Notes: generated by a model from the letters alone, not told the origin. A stretch of DNA of 64,000 nucleotides from Spongiactinospora sp. TRM90649 (GCF_029382225.1 NZ_JARLTC010000008.1:186001-250000); one strand, 5' to 3'; positions 45,259 through 53,798 are shown, counted from the first letter of the stretch. Made by a program: numbers and translations.

Positions 45259-46227
45259 TTACCGGGAGGGATGGCCGGTGGACGGCGATGGGCCTTCGGG
45301 GCCGGGATCGGGACCTTCAGAAAGATGCGGGCGGGTGCCGGTGAGGGCGACGAAGGCGTCGTCGAGGCTGGGCTGGTCGACGCGGAGGTCGGTGGCGATG
45401 ATCTGGTGGCGCGCCAGCACCGAGGTGACCGCGTGGAGGAGGTTTCCGGTGCCCGAGACCTCCACGCGCGGGCCGTTGACGCTGACCCGGGTGACCTCCG
45501 GGAGCGCGGTGAGCAGGCGCTCGTCGAGCGGGATCGAGGGGCGGAAGCGGACGCGCTGTTCCGGGACCGAGCGGGAGATCAGCCCCGCGGGGCTGTCGAT
45601 CGCCGCGACCCGGCCCGCGTCGATGACCATGAGGCGGTCGCACAGCCGCTCGGCCTCCTCCATGAAGTGGGTCACCAGCACGACCGTGACCCCAGCGGCC
45701 CTGATCCGCTCGATCAGATCCCACGTGTCACGCCTGGCCTGGGGATCGAGCCCGGTGGTCAGTTCGTCGAGGACGACCAGCTCGGGTGAGCCCACCAGCG
45801 CGAGGGCGATGAAGAGGCGCTGTTTCTGGCCGCCGGAGAGCTTGGCGAAAGGGGTGTCGCGCTTACCTGAGAGCCCCCAATCGGCGAGCAGCCGACGCCA
45901 GTCGGCAGGCCGCTCGTAGAAGGAGCCGTAGAGGTCGAGGGCCTCCCAGACCTTCAGACGCTCGGGGATGTGGCTCTCCTGAAGTTGCACCCCGATCCGG
46001 CGGCGCAGGCGGCGGCCTTCGGTGACCGGGTCGAGGCCGAGGACCCGCACCCTGCCCGCGTCGGGACGCCGCAATCCCTCGACGCATTCGACGGTGGTCG
46101 TCTTTCCCGCGCCATTGGGCCCGAGGATTCCGAAGATCTCTCCGGATTCCACGGTGAAGGACACATCGTCGACCGCGACCTGCCGGCCGTACTCTTTACG
46201 TAGATTGCGTACTTCGATGACCGCCAT
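45259..46227 (-). CDS. ABC transporter ATPase, DrrA/LptB-like exporter type
   Basis: 322 residues. GPNGAGKTTTVECVEGL (Walker A), KLSGGQKQRLFIALALVG (signature), LVVLDELTTGLDPQ (Walker B, with Leu in place of the usual Pro in DEPT), and VTHFMEEAERLCDR. The C-terminal extension is typical of drug exporters of the DrrA group. First gene of a five-gene operon (ATPase, permease, kinase, regulator, PH-like protein). ATG 46227 is chosen by homology; 46239 is possible. A perfect palindrome lies upstream at 46299-46318. Confidence 0.9.
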   Translation of the reverse strand: MAVIEVRNLRKEYGRQVAVDDVSFTVESGEIFGILGPNGAGKTTTVECVEGLRRPDAGRVRVLGLDPVTEGRRLRRRIGVQLQESHIPERLKVWEALDLYGSFYERPADWRRLLADWGLSGKRDTPFAKLSGGQKQRLFIALALVGSPELVVLDELTTGLDPQARRDTWDLIERIRAAGVTVVLVTHFMEEAERLCDRLMVIDAGRVAAIDSPAGLISRSVPEQRVRFRPSIPLDERLLTALPEVTRVSVNGPRVEVSGTGNLLHAVTSVLARHQIIATDLRVDQPSLDDAFVALTGTRPHLSEGPDPGPEGPSPSTGHPSR

Positions 46228-46280
46228 GCCATTGAGCATGCGGCCGATCGGCCCGATCGCGGATCGCCCAGCGGGCCTAT

Positions 46281-46318
46281 CGATCGGTGGATGTCGGCTA
46301 TCCACCGATCGGTGGATA
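46281..46318. promoter_or_regulatory. Palindromic operator of the ABC/two-component operon
   Basis: A perfect 20-bp palindrome, TATCCACCGATCGGTGGATA (46299-46318), is preceded by a copy of its right half, CGATCGGTGGAT, at 46281-46292. It lies in the 160-bp spacer shared with the divergent hydrolase gene, so it could control both. Confidence 0.65.
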
Positions 46319-46386
46319 AGCCATTCCCCGATCGATGAACCGATCAGGCGATCCGCGCTCTGGCCTTCACTTGCCAGCCTTGAGCC

Positions 46387-47331
46387 ATGAACGAGTTCTC
46401 ACGCCGCAATGCGCTGAAGTCCTCCGCCTTCGCCGGGGTCGCGGGTGTCGCCGGAGCCGGTGCCGGGGGCATGGCGACCGGGTCCCGGAAGCGCCGCGTG
46501 ACCACATATGTGTTCGTCACCGGCGCCAACGGCGGCACCTCCGCCGACTCGGAGCTCGCGTTGCGCGGCCACCGCACGGTCGCGGTCGAGTTGCCCGGCC
46601 ACGGGTCCGCCGACACTCAGTTCCGCGCGTCCTATCAGGCGCCGCAAGACCTGCGAGCTCTGGCGAGCGAGCCATCGATCATGGCCGGTGTCACCCTCGA
46701 CGACTATGTGAAGGCCACCGTGGCCACGGTGCGGCGAGCGGCGGCCCATGGTCCCGTGATCCTCGTCGGCGGCAGCATGGGCGGCGTCACGATCACCAAG
46801 GCCGCCGACGCCGTCCCCGACCTGATCGACCACCTCGTATACGACTCGGCCTTCTGCTGCACCGAGCTGCCCAGCGCCGACTCCTACCTGTCCACACCGG
46901 AAGGCTCGCCGACCCAGGTCGGCGCGCTCCTGGCCGGGGTGCTCGCCGACCCCGCGACGATCGGCGCGGTGCGGATCAACTGGCGCACCGCCGACCCCGC
47001 GTTCCTCGGCCCGGTCAAGGCCGCGCTGATGGCCGACGGCTCCGACGCCGAGTTCATGGCGATGCTCAACGGCTCACTTCCCGATGATTCGCCGCTGATC
47101 GCGACGGCCGACGCCCGTGGGCGGAAGGAGGCGTGGGGCCGCGTGCCGCGCACCTACATTCGCCACTCGGAAGACCGCCTGATCCCGATCGCCCTGCAGA
47201 ACCGGATGATCCGAGAGGCCGACGCCCTCACCCCGGGCAATCGCTTCAACGTGCGAACCGTCCGCTGCGCGCACGCCCCCGCACGCGCGGCGTGGGCGAA
47301 GATCGTCGATATCCTCGACGGCCTGGCCTGA
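46387..47331 (+). CDS. Tat-exported alpha/beta-hydrolase
   Basis: 314 residues. It starts MNEFSRRNALKSSAFAG, a twin-arginine signal followed by an Ala/Gly-rich core. The mature part is an alpha/beta hydrolase with the nucleophile elbow GGSMGG and a late CAHAPARAAWAKI helix with the likely catalytic histidine. It resembles salicylate-esterase/HNL-like hydrolases; the substrate is unknown. The last 38 bp lie inside a 72-bp repeat found again at 48823. Confidence 0.8.
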   Translation: MNEFSRRNALKSSAFAGVAGVAGAGAGGMATGSRKRRVTTYVFVTGANGGTSADSELALRGHRTVAVELPGHGSADTQFRASYQAPQDLRALASEPSIMAGVTLDDYVKATVATVRRAAAHGPVILVGGSMGGVTITKAADAVPDLIDHLVYDSAFCCTELPSADSYLSTPEGSPTQVGALLAGVLADPATIGAVRINWRTADPAFLGPVKAALMADGSDAEFMAMLNGSLPDDSPLIATADARGRKEAWGRVPRTYIRHSEDRLIPIALQNRMIREADALTPGNRFNVRTVRCAHAPARAAWAKIVDILDGLA

Positions 47332-47365
47332 AATCAAGGAGGCGGCCGTCCATCGGGACATCCGC
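47294..47365. repeat. 72-bp direct repeat, copy A
   Basis: It covers the last 12 codons of the hydrolase gene and the following hairpin-like region. It matches 48823-48894 with 5 differences in 72. The hairpin half here is a weakened form of the tRNA-Gln terminator present in copy B. Confidence 0.85.
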
Positions 47366-47527
47366 GCCGGGTGGCGTGGGTGTGCCGCAGCGCGGTCGGC
47401 CGCAGCCCGGTGATGCCCGCGTCGGCTCCGGCGGCGAGCACCACCTCGGTGACGCCGTCCACACTCAGCGGGCCGGCAGCCAGGCGGAGATCCGGTCGCG
47501 GGCGGGGGCGGGCAACGGCACGGTGAC
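47335..47527 (-). pseudogene. Tyrosine recombinase (integrase) remnant
   Basis: On the minus strand two frames give parts of one integrase. VTVPLPAPARDRISAWLPAR (47527 to about 47468) is followed, after a frameshift with deletion, by PLSVDGVTEVVLAAGAD and ITGLRPTALRHTHATR (to about 47360). ALRHTHAT is the box II region; the usual His two residues before Leu-Arg is Thr. The rest of the C-terminal catalytic domain is lost. It abuts copy A of the 72-bp repeat. Confidence 0.7.
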
Positions 47528-48546
47528 GGCACCTACTCCATGCCGCGCCTCGTACCGGGCGTCTACCAGGTGACCGCGGCCAAGCTCGGCCACGAGCCCG
47601 CCGCCGGCCAGACGGTCACGGTCGTGGACGGCCAGGCCGCGACCGCCGGCTTCACCCTGGCGCGGGGGCCCCATGGGGACGTCTCGGGAACCGTCAGCAC
47701 GGACAACGTTCCCCTCCCGGGCGCCACGGTCACCGTGTCCGGCACGTCGTTCAGGATGCGGACCGACACCGCCGGGCGCTACCGCTTCACCCTGCCGCAC
47801 GGCTCCTACCGGCTGGAGATCCGCCTTCCCCTCTGCCTCCCCGAGGCCGCCGAGCAGATCACCGTGGCCGGAGACCTGACCAGCAACTTCGACCTGCCCC
47901 CGCGCAGTGACGAGTTCGGCTACACGTGCGAGACCGGCGACGAGCCGTACGTAGCGGTCAGCGAACGAACACGGCCACGGTGGGCACCACGCCGCGGTAC
48001 GGCGTGGTGCGCGGTAAGATCACCGACGCGAACGACGGCGAGCCGGTATCCGGCGCGACGGTCGAGTTCCCCCACGTGGCCACGCTCACCACCGGCGAGG
48101 ACGGCACCTTCACCGGCCAGATCCGCGCCGGGAACCACACCGCCAGGGTGTCCAAGGAGCACTACGGCACGACCTTCAAGGACGTGACCGTCACCGCCCA
48201 GGCCGTCACCACCCTGGACAGCGCGCTGATCACCGGAAAGGTCACCGCCGCGCCCACCGAGATCAACGTGACCGCCCCGCCCGGAACCACCAGGACCGCG
48301 ACCGTCACCCTCACCAACAGCGGCACCGCGCCCACCCCCTACGAGGCCACCACCGAAGGAGACCGGCTGACCGTCTCCCCCGCCGAAGGCGGCCTCCTCA
48401 GGAACGGCTCGGCCACCCTCACCCTCACCGTCGACACCACCGGCCTGGCCCCCGGCGACACCCGCACCGGCGAACTCCTCATCCGCTCCACCAGCGGACG
48501 GCAGCCGGTCCTCAAGATTCCTGTCACCCTCACCGTCGCCGCATAG
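47522..48546 (+). pseudogene. C-terminal fragment of an exported protease with carboxypeptidase-regulatory-like domains (frameshifted)
   Basis: Two frames continue one product. The first (47522 to about 47960) reads DGTYSMPRLVPGVYQVTAAKLGHEP and later GRYRFTLPHGSYRLEI; the second (about 47965-48546) reads VRGKITDANDGEPVSGATVEF, then an immunoglobulin-like tail NVTAPPGTTRTATVTLTNSG. These are repeated CarboxypepD_reg-like beta domains as at the end of large S8 peptidases. Adding one G near 47963 would join them as VAVSGTNTATV. There is no start, signal peptide or catalytic domain; the left edge abuts the integrase remnant. Confidence 0.65.
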
Positions 48547-48696
48547 CGGCGCCGACAGGACGGCGGGCGGGTCCGATCCGGGCCCGCCCACCGGCATCCG
48601 GGCGGCGCCGTCTTCGGGGCCCACCGCCACGGGCGAGACCGAGTCCGCCGAACGCACGGCCTCCCGGGACGAACGACCCCTCGCCGGAGCCGACCG

Positions 48697-48826
48697 CCGC
48701 AGACCACAACAGGTTCTGGCCTTCCTCCACCAAGAACCCCACCGAGGCCGGCGTCCGTCCCGGATCGGACGGGTACAACGCGACGGCGTCCGCTTTGAAC
48801 TCCGGCGGATACGACTGCTTGGGGGC
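48697..48826 (-). pseudogene. IS3-family transposase OrfA remnant
   Basis: Minus-strand frame APKQSYPPEFKADAVALY followed by a decayed helix (PASVGFLVEEGQNLLW). APK-x-YPPEF-x-ADAVALY is the head of the HTH OrfA of IS3-type elements in actinomycetes. Only about 45 residues remain, and the head runs into copy B of the 72-bp repeat. Confidence 0.6.
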
Positions 48827-48894
48827 GAAGATCGTCGATTTCCTCGACGGCCTGGCCTGAAATGAAAAAGGCGGCTGTCCATCGGGACATCCGC
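48823..48894. repeat. 72-bp direct repeat, copy B
   Basis: Second copy of 47294-47365. It encodes AKIVDFLDGLA and a stop, then the tRNA-Gln terminator. The 1.46 kb between the copies contains only gene fragments. Confidence 0.85.
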
Positions 48895-48897
48895 CTT
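48865..48897 (-). terminator. Rho-independent terminator of tRNA-Gln
   Basis: 13-bp stem with one mismatch (48868-48880 with 48885-48897), loop of 4, then five T residues on the minus strand. It lies 12 nt after the tRNA 3' end. Confidence 0.88.
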
Positions 48898-48909
48898 GGA
48901 AGACACTTG

Positions 48910-48981
48910 CTGGGGTACCAGGACTCGAACCTAGACTAACTGAACCAGAATCAGTCGTGCTGCCAATTACACCATACCCCA
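48910..48981 (-). tRNA. tRNA-Gln (CTG)
   Basis: 72-nt cloverleaf on the minus strand. Anticodon arm ACTGA-TTCTGGT-TCAGT gives CTG. Acceptor stem TGGGGTA/TACCCCA has the U1-A72 pair and G73 discriminator typical of Gln tRNAs. T-loop GGTTCGAGTCC. CCA is not encoded. gltX at 52431 probably charges it with Glu for GatCAB amidation, as is usual in actinobacteria. Confidence 0.96.
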
Positions 48982-49134
48982 CCGCGCGGTGATCCTCGCT
49001 GGAATCTCTCGCGGCGACGTCGGTAAGGATAGCCCAGCTTCGCTCCGGAGACCAAAACGAATACCCGCATGGCGTCCGGGACCGACCGGGTAAGGAAGGA
49101 TAGATCCCAGGAACACGCGTGAGGAGACCCGACT

Positions 49135-51132
49135 TTGACCGCGAACCCCTTCTACACTCCGAGCGACCTGCCGTACCACCTGCCCCCGTTCGAGCTGATC
49201 GGCGAGGAGCACTACCTGCCCGCCTTCGAACGCGGCATGGTGGAGCAGCTCGCCGAGGTCGCCGCCATCACGGCCGATCCCGAGCCGCCCACCTTCGACA
49301 ACACCGTGGCGGCGCTGGAACGATCGGGGCAGGTACTCGACCGGGTCTCCACGGTCTTCTTCAACCAGGTCTCCTCCGACAGCACGCCCGGCATCCGGGA
49401 GATCCAGAAAGAGGTCACGCCCCGCCTCGCCAAGCACAGCGACACGATCAGGCTCGACCCCGCCCTGTTCGCGCGGATCAAGAAGCTCTACGACGCGCGC
49501 GACACCCTCGCCCCCGACGAGGCGTGGCTGCTCACGCGCTATCACACCGACTTCGTGCGCGCCGGGGCCAAGCTGAGCGAGGCCGACAAGAAGCGCCTGA
49601 TGGAGCTCAACGACGAGCTGTCCCGGCTGGGCACCACGTTCGAGCAGAACCTGCTGGCCGAGACCAACGCGGCCACCGTCGTGGTGGACGACGCGGCCCT
49701 GCTCGACGGCATCTCCGCCGAGAGCGCCGCGGAGACCGCCAAGGCCCGGGGTCTCACGGACAAGTACGCGATCTCGCTCGTCCTGCCCACCGGTCAGCCC
49801 GACCTCGGCTCGCTGACCGACCGCGGCATGCGCGAACGGCTGTACAAGGCGTCCATCGGCCGGGGCGGCCAGGCCAACGCCGACATCATCACGCGCATGG
49901 CCCGCCTGCGCGCCGAGCGCGCCCGCCTGCTCGGCTACGCCGACCACGCCGACTACGTCGTGGCCGACCAGACGGCCCCGTCACCCCAGGCGGTGACCGA
50001 CATGCTCGCCACCCTCGTCCCGCCCGCCGTGGCCAACGCCCACGCCGAGGCCGAGGCGTTGCAGGCCGAGGCGGGCTTCGCCCTGGAACCCTGGGACTGG
50101 GCCTTCTACGCGGAGAAGGTACGCAACGCCCGCTTCGACCTCGACACGGCGCGGATGCGTCCCTACTTCGAGCTCGACCGGGTGCTCCGCGACGGCGTCT
50201 TCCACGCCGCGGGCAAGCTGTACGGCCTGTCCTTCACCGAGCGCCCCGACCTGCGGGGCTACCACCCCGACGTGCGGGTGTTCGAGGTGTTCGAGGAGGA
50301 CGGCGCACCGCTCGGCCTGTTCCTCGGCGACTTCTACGCCAGAGAGTCCAAGCGCGGCGGCGCGTGGATGAACAGCCTGGTCAAGCAGTCGCACCTGATG
50401 GACGAGAAGCCCGTCGTGGTCAACAACCTCAACATCGTCAAACCGCCGCCCGGCGAGCCCACCCTGATGACCTTCAACGAGGTCAACACCATGTTCCACG
50501 AGTTCGGGCACGCGCTGCACGGCCTGTTCTCCGACGTGCGCTTTCCCCGCTTCTCGGGCACCTCGGTCCCGCGCGACTTCGTGGAGTACCCCTCGCAGGT
50601 CAACGAGATGTGGGCTGTCTGGCCCGAGATCCTGGTCAACTACGCCAGGCATCACGAGACCGGCGAGCCGATGCCGCAGGCCATGGTCGACCGCATGATC
50701 GAGGCCGAGCGCTTCAATCAGGGCTTCGCCACGGTCGAATACCTGGCGGCCACCCTCCTCGACTGGGCCTGGCACACCGAGGGCGGCGACAGCGAGGTGA
50801 CCGACTGGGAGTCCTTCGAGCAGCGGGCCCTCGCCCAGGCCGGTGTCGATCTCCCGCTGGTCCCGCCCCGCTACCGCAGTTCCTACTTCGCCCACATCTG
50901 GGCCAGCGGCTACAGCGCCGGCTACTACTCCTACATCTGGAGCGAGGTGCTCGACGCCGACACGGTGGAGTGGTTCAAGGAGAACGGCGGGCTGCTGCGC
51001 CGCAACGGCGACACCTTCCGCCGCGAACTCCTCAGCCGGGGAGGCAGCCTCGACCCCATGGTCGCGTTCGAGTCCTTCCGCGGCCGTTCCCCCGACATCG
51101 CCCCACTGCTGGCCCGCCGCGGCCTGTCCTGA
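49135..51132 (+). CDS. M3-family oligopeptidase (Dcp/OpdA-like)
   Basis: 665 residues from TTG 49135, with GAGGAG upstream. Helical N-terminal half (NPFYTPSDLPYHLPPFELI is typical of the family start) and a zinc-metalloprotease core with MFHEFGHALHGLFSD (HExxH) and a downstream NEMWAVWPEIL helix with the third zinc ligand. Cytosolic degradation of short peptides. No signal peptide. It is monocistronic and ends in a hairpin. Confidence 0.93.
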   Translation: MTANPFYTPSDLPYHLPPFELIGEEHYLPAFERGMVEQLAEVAAITADPEPPTFDNTVAALERSGQVLDRVSTVFFNQVSSDSTPGIREIQKEVTPRLAKHSDTIRLDPALFARIKKLYDARDTLAPDEAWLLTRYHTDFVRAGAKLSEADKKRLMELNDELSRLGTTFEQNLLAETNAATVVVDDAALLDGISAESAAETAKARGLTDKYAISLVLPTGQPDLGSLTDRGMRERLYKASIGRGGQANADIITRMARLRAERARLLGYADHADYVVADQTAPSPQAVTDMLATLVPPAVANAHAEAEALQAEAGFALEPWDWAFYAEKVRNARFDLDTARMRPYFELDRVLRDGVFHAAGKLYGLSFTERPDLRGYHPDVRVFEVFEEDGAPLGLFLGDFYARESKRGGAWMNSLVKQSHLMDEKPVVVNNLNIVKPPPGEPTLMTFNEVNTMFHEFGHALHGLFSDVRFPRFSGTSVPRDFVEYPSQVNEMWAVWPEILVNYARHHETGEPMPQAMVDRMIEAERFNQGFATVEYLAATLLDWAWHTEGGDSEVTDWESFEQRALAQAGVDLPLVPPRYRSSYFAHIWASGYSAGYYSYIWSEVLDADTVEWFKENGGLLRRNGDTFRRELLSRGGSLDPMVAFESFRGRSPDIAPLLARRGLS

Positions 51133-51149
51133 CACACCCCTGGCGCGGA

Positions 51150-51177
51150 GTACCGGACGGCCCTCCCTGTCCGGTAC
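51150..51177 (+). terminator. Hairpin after the M3 peptidase gene
   Basis: GTACCGGAC (51150-51158) pairs perfectly with GTCCGGTAC (51169-51177). Confidence 0.65.
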
Positions 51178-51561
51178 CACCACGCCCCCGCGAGGGCCGC
51201 GGCTGCCATGCCCGCGTAGATGATCAAGGTCATGCGGGCGATGAGCCGCTGGCCGCACGCTCGTCGTCGTGGCTCGGAACGGTGACCGGGAAACGGGATG
51301 AGCGTGCTCGATCGCTTCTACCGATTCGAGGCCGCATAGGCGGCGGTCTGCCGACATCGCCTTGCAGCGCGTGACCGTACGTGCCGGTCTGGCGCGGATC
51401 GCACGACTCGGTATGCCCGGCAAGGGCGGCCTGGACTGGCCCTTCGCCACGAACCCGCCCCGCTGAGCCCGGTTCGGTTGGAGTCTCCTGCCGGCCGACG
51501 GCCGATGGTGACCGGCGTTCATGACTATTGGCGGTCCCAGTGGTCACCGAGGGATCGGCCA
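51178..51561. other. Spacer without a supportable gene
   Basis: Open frames on both strands are short, lack family wording and have no ribosome sites. A plus-strand stretch near 51370-51466 ending GGLDWPFATNPPR and a stop could be the tail of a lost gene, but I cannot name it. Confidence 0.4.
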
Positions 51562-51613
51562 TTGACTCACGGGAGCTTGCGATCTAGCCTTTTTTTAGGA
51601 AACTTTCCTAAAA
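51562..51613 (+). promoter_or_regulatory. Promoter with 21-bp palindromic operator
   Basis: TTGACT (51562-51567), a 17-nt spacer, and TAGCCT (51585-51590) are followed at once by TTTTAGGAAA-C-TTTCCTAAAA (51593-51613), a perfect palindrome across the expected start point. The TTAGGAAA/TTTCCTAA core recalls the operator described before actinomycete chitosanase genes (ROK repressor CsnR); this is from memory. Confidence 0.7.
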
Positions 51614-51659
51614 GAAGGCGTGCCTTCGCTTCACCCCCCATTGCTCTAGGGAGCCCTTT

Positions 51660-51962
51660 ATGAGCTTTCGTCGTCAGCTCGCCACCGTGGCCGGGTCGGC
51701 GGTCCTCTGCCTCGGCGCGGCCGCACTCGCCCCCTCCTCCGCCATGGCCGCCCCGACCGGCTGCACCACCTGGATCACCAGCGGCGTGGCCTACAGCCTG
51801 TGCACAGGGGGGACCGGTCTGCACGGCGTCGCGGTCGAGCAGTCGCACCCGCTCGCGGGCCCGATCCTGATGACCGGCGACTGGAGGCCCGCCGGCGAGA
51901 TCTCGTCCGTGCGGCTGACCCCGTGGCCCGTCAAGCGGATCTGGGTGAACAAGGTAGGCTGA
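51660..51962 (+). CDS. Small secreted protein of unknown function
   Basis: 100 residues from ATG 51660 with GGGAG upstream. Sec signal peptide (SFRRQLATVAGSAVLCLGAAALAPSSAMA, cleavage near residue 30) and a mature part of about 70 residues with two cysteines (CTTWITSGVAYSLC) that may form a disulfide. The second half (GPILMTGDWRPAGEISSVRL) is beta-like. No family recognised. The strong promoter with a palindromic operator suggests substrate-induced secretion. Confidence 0.75.
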   Translation: MSFRRQLATVAGSAVLCLGAAALAPSSAMAAPTGCTTWITSGVAYSLCTGGTGLHGVAVEQSHPLAGPILMTGDWRPAGEISSVRLTPWPVKRIWVNKVG

Positions 51963-51979
51963 CGCGAATTTTTGAGCCC

Positions 51980-52029
51980 GACCTGGTGGGCGTCGACGCC
52001 GGACCTGCCCCGGATGAGCCCACCAGGTC
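51980..52029 (+). terminator. Hairpin after the secreted-protein gene
   Basis: GACCTGGTGGGC (51980-51991) pairs perfectly with GCCCACCAGGTC (52018-52029) around a 26-nt loop. Confidence 0.6.
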
Positions 52030-52430
52030 TTCCCCTCCAGCAAGGCCCACCCGCACCGCTGCGCGCCCGCCCGCCGTATGGCACGCAAGGCGTCACCCCG
52101 GCGGCGAGGTGGAAGTGACGGCCGCCTCGCCGTACGGCGACCGGCCTCACAAAGGGCACGCGCAGCGCGCCCTTCCCGCGGAAAGCGCCGATACCGAGCA
52201 GACCGGCCGGTGACCACGCCCCGGCCGAAATCGCCCAGCCCCCGTCGCCGCCCTGGATTCAGGACGTGCCGTGCCCCATGTACGGCGAGCGTCCCCACCA
52301 ACGGCCGGCCGGGGATGACGGAGCCGGTGCGGTATCCCTGCTCGTGCCCCCCTCCGGCCAGCCCCGCGCGAACGCCCAGCGTGCCTCTACGCTCAGTGGC
52401 GGTAGCCCGGTCCATGCCGTCGCTTGACGG
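52030..52430. other. Spacer without a supportable gene
   Basis: Frames here are Arg/Pro/Gly-rich and unlike any family I know. The long minus-strand frame across 51567-52415 runs antisense through the secreted-protein gene and looks like a shadow. Confidence 0.4.
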
Positions 52431-53798
52431 TTAGGGGGTGAGGCGGGCCAGGGCTGTGCGGAGGCGGGTGGTGGTGCGGGGGCGGCCTAGGGCCTGGATG
52501 GATTCGAAGAGGGGGAGGCCGACGGTGCGGCCGGTGAGGGCTACGCGGACCGGGGCCTGGGACTTGCTCAACTTGAGGCCGTGCTGTTCGCCGACCTCCT
52601 CCAGGGCGGTTTTGAGGGACTCGGGGTCGAAGGGGACGGATTCCAGCCGCTCCAGGTAACCGCCGAGGATCTCTCTCGGGGAGTTCTTCATGGCCTTGTC
52701 CCAGCTCGCCTGGTCGAAGACGGGCTCGTCGAGGAACAGGAAGTCGACGTTGGCGCGGATCTCCGAGAGGACCGCGACGCGGGTCTGGGCCAGGGGCGCG
52801 ATGTCGGCGAAGACCTTGAGGTCCCATGAGGGGTCGAGGAAGGGGCGGCAGCGGGCGATGAAATCGTCCAGCGGCAGGGCCCGGATGTACTCGCCGTTGA
52901 AGGCGCGGAGCTTCTTCTCGTCGAAGAAGGCAGAGGCGGAGTTGACGTCTTCCAGGCGGAAGAGCGGCACCATCGCAGGCCACGGCATGATCTCGCGGTC
53001 GTCGCCCGGACCCCACCCCAGCAGCATCAGATAGTTGACCATCGCCTCGGCGAGGTAGCCCTCGTCGCGGTAGGACTCCAGCGCGACCTTGTCGCGGCGC
53101 TTGGAGAGCTTCTTGCGCTGCTCGTTGACGATCACCGGCAGGTGGGCCCACACGGGCGGCGTGGCGCCGAGGGCGGGCCACAGCAACTGCTGGCGGGCGG
53201 CGTTGGACAGGTGCTCCTCGCCGCGGATCACGTGGGTGATCGACTGGGTGATGTCGTCGACGGCGTTGGCCAGCACGTACAGCGGCGAGCCGTCGGAGCG
53301 CGCGATGACGAAGTCTTCCTGCGCGTCGTTGGGGAACTCGACCCGGCCGCGGATCACGTCCTCGACGACGGTGACGCCCTCGTCGGGCGTGCGGAAGCGG
53401 ACGGCTCCCTCGGTCAGGCCCCGCTCGCGGCAGTGGCCGTCGTAGCCGCGGTGCTCGGAGCCGGTGCGGGCCTGGAGCTGTTCGCGGGTGCAGTCGCAGT
53501 GGTACGCCTTGCCGTCGGCGAGCAGTTTGGCGACGGCCTCGCGGTGCTGCGGCTCGTAGGCCGACTGGAAGTACGGCCCCTCGAACACCGGATTCTCGCC
53601 GTGGATGCCGATCCAGGCGAGGGCGGAGATGATGCCCTCGGTCCATTCCGGCCGGTTGCGGGCCGCGTCGGTGTCCTCGACGCGCAGCACGAACCGCCCG
53701 CCGTCGCGCTGGGCCAGGGCCCAGTTGAACAGCGCGGAACGGGCGCCGCCGACGTGGAACATGCCTGTAGGAGACGGGGCGAAACGAACCCTAATCAC
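52431..53798 (-). CDS. gltX: Glutamyl-tRNA synthetase
   Basis: 455 residues from GTG 53798. Class I synthetase with [20 protein letters not shown] (HVGG in the HIGH position), [21 protein letters not shown] and KKLSKRRD (KMSKS). C-terminal anticodon-binding helices end near LTALARLTP-like wording. The start codon overlaps the stop of the FAH-family gene by 8 bp (GTGATTAG), so the two are coupled. Likely non-discriminating, charging both the tRNA-Glu and tRNA-Gln of this window. Confidence 0.95.
   Translation of the reverse strand: MIRVRFAPSPTGMFHVGGARSALFNWALAQRDGGRFVLRVEDTDAARNRPEWTEGIISALAWIGIHGENPVFEGPYFQSAYEPQHREAVAKLLADGKAYHCDCTREQLQARTGSEHRGYDGHCRERGLTEGAVRFRTPDEGVTVVEDVIRGRVEFPNDAQEDFVIARSDGSPLYVLANAVDDITQSITHVIRGEEHLSNAARQQLLWPALGATPPVWAHLPVIVNEQRKKLSKRRDKVALESYRDEGYLAEAMVNYLMLLGWGPGDDREIMPWPAMVPLFRLEDVNSASAFFDEKKLRAFNGEYIRALPLDDFIARCRPFLDPSWDLKVFADIAPLAQTRVAVLSEIRANVDFLFLDEPVFDQASWDKAMKNSPREILGGYLERLESVPFDPESLKTALEEVGEQHGLKLSKSQAPVRVALTGRTVGLPLFESIQALGRPRTTTRLRTALARLTP

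Noticed and set aside
48910-48981. tRNA-Gln itself as the attachment site of the island
   Set aside because: The direct repeats end before the tRNA and do not include its 3' end; they cover the terminator and the hydrolase gene end.
51230-51562. 110-codon minus-strand frame after the M3 peptidase
   Set aside because: No ribosome site, mixed composition, and it runs into the promoter of the next gene on the other strand.
51567-52415. 282-codon minus-strand frame opposite the small secreted protein
   Set aside because: Runs antisense through a gene with promoter, ribosome site and signal peptide; no family wording.
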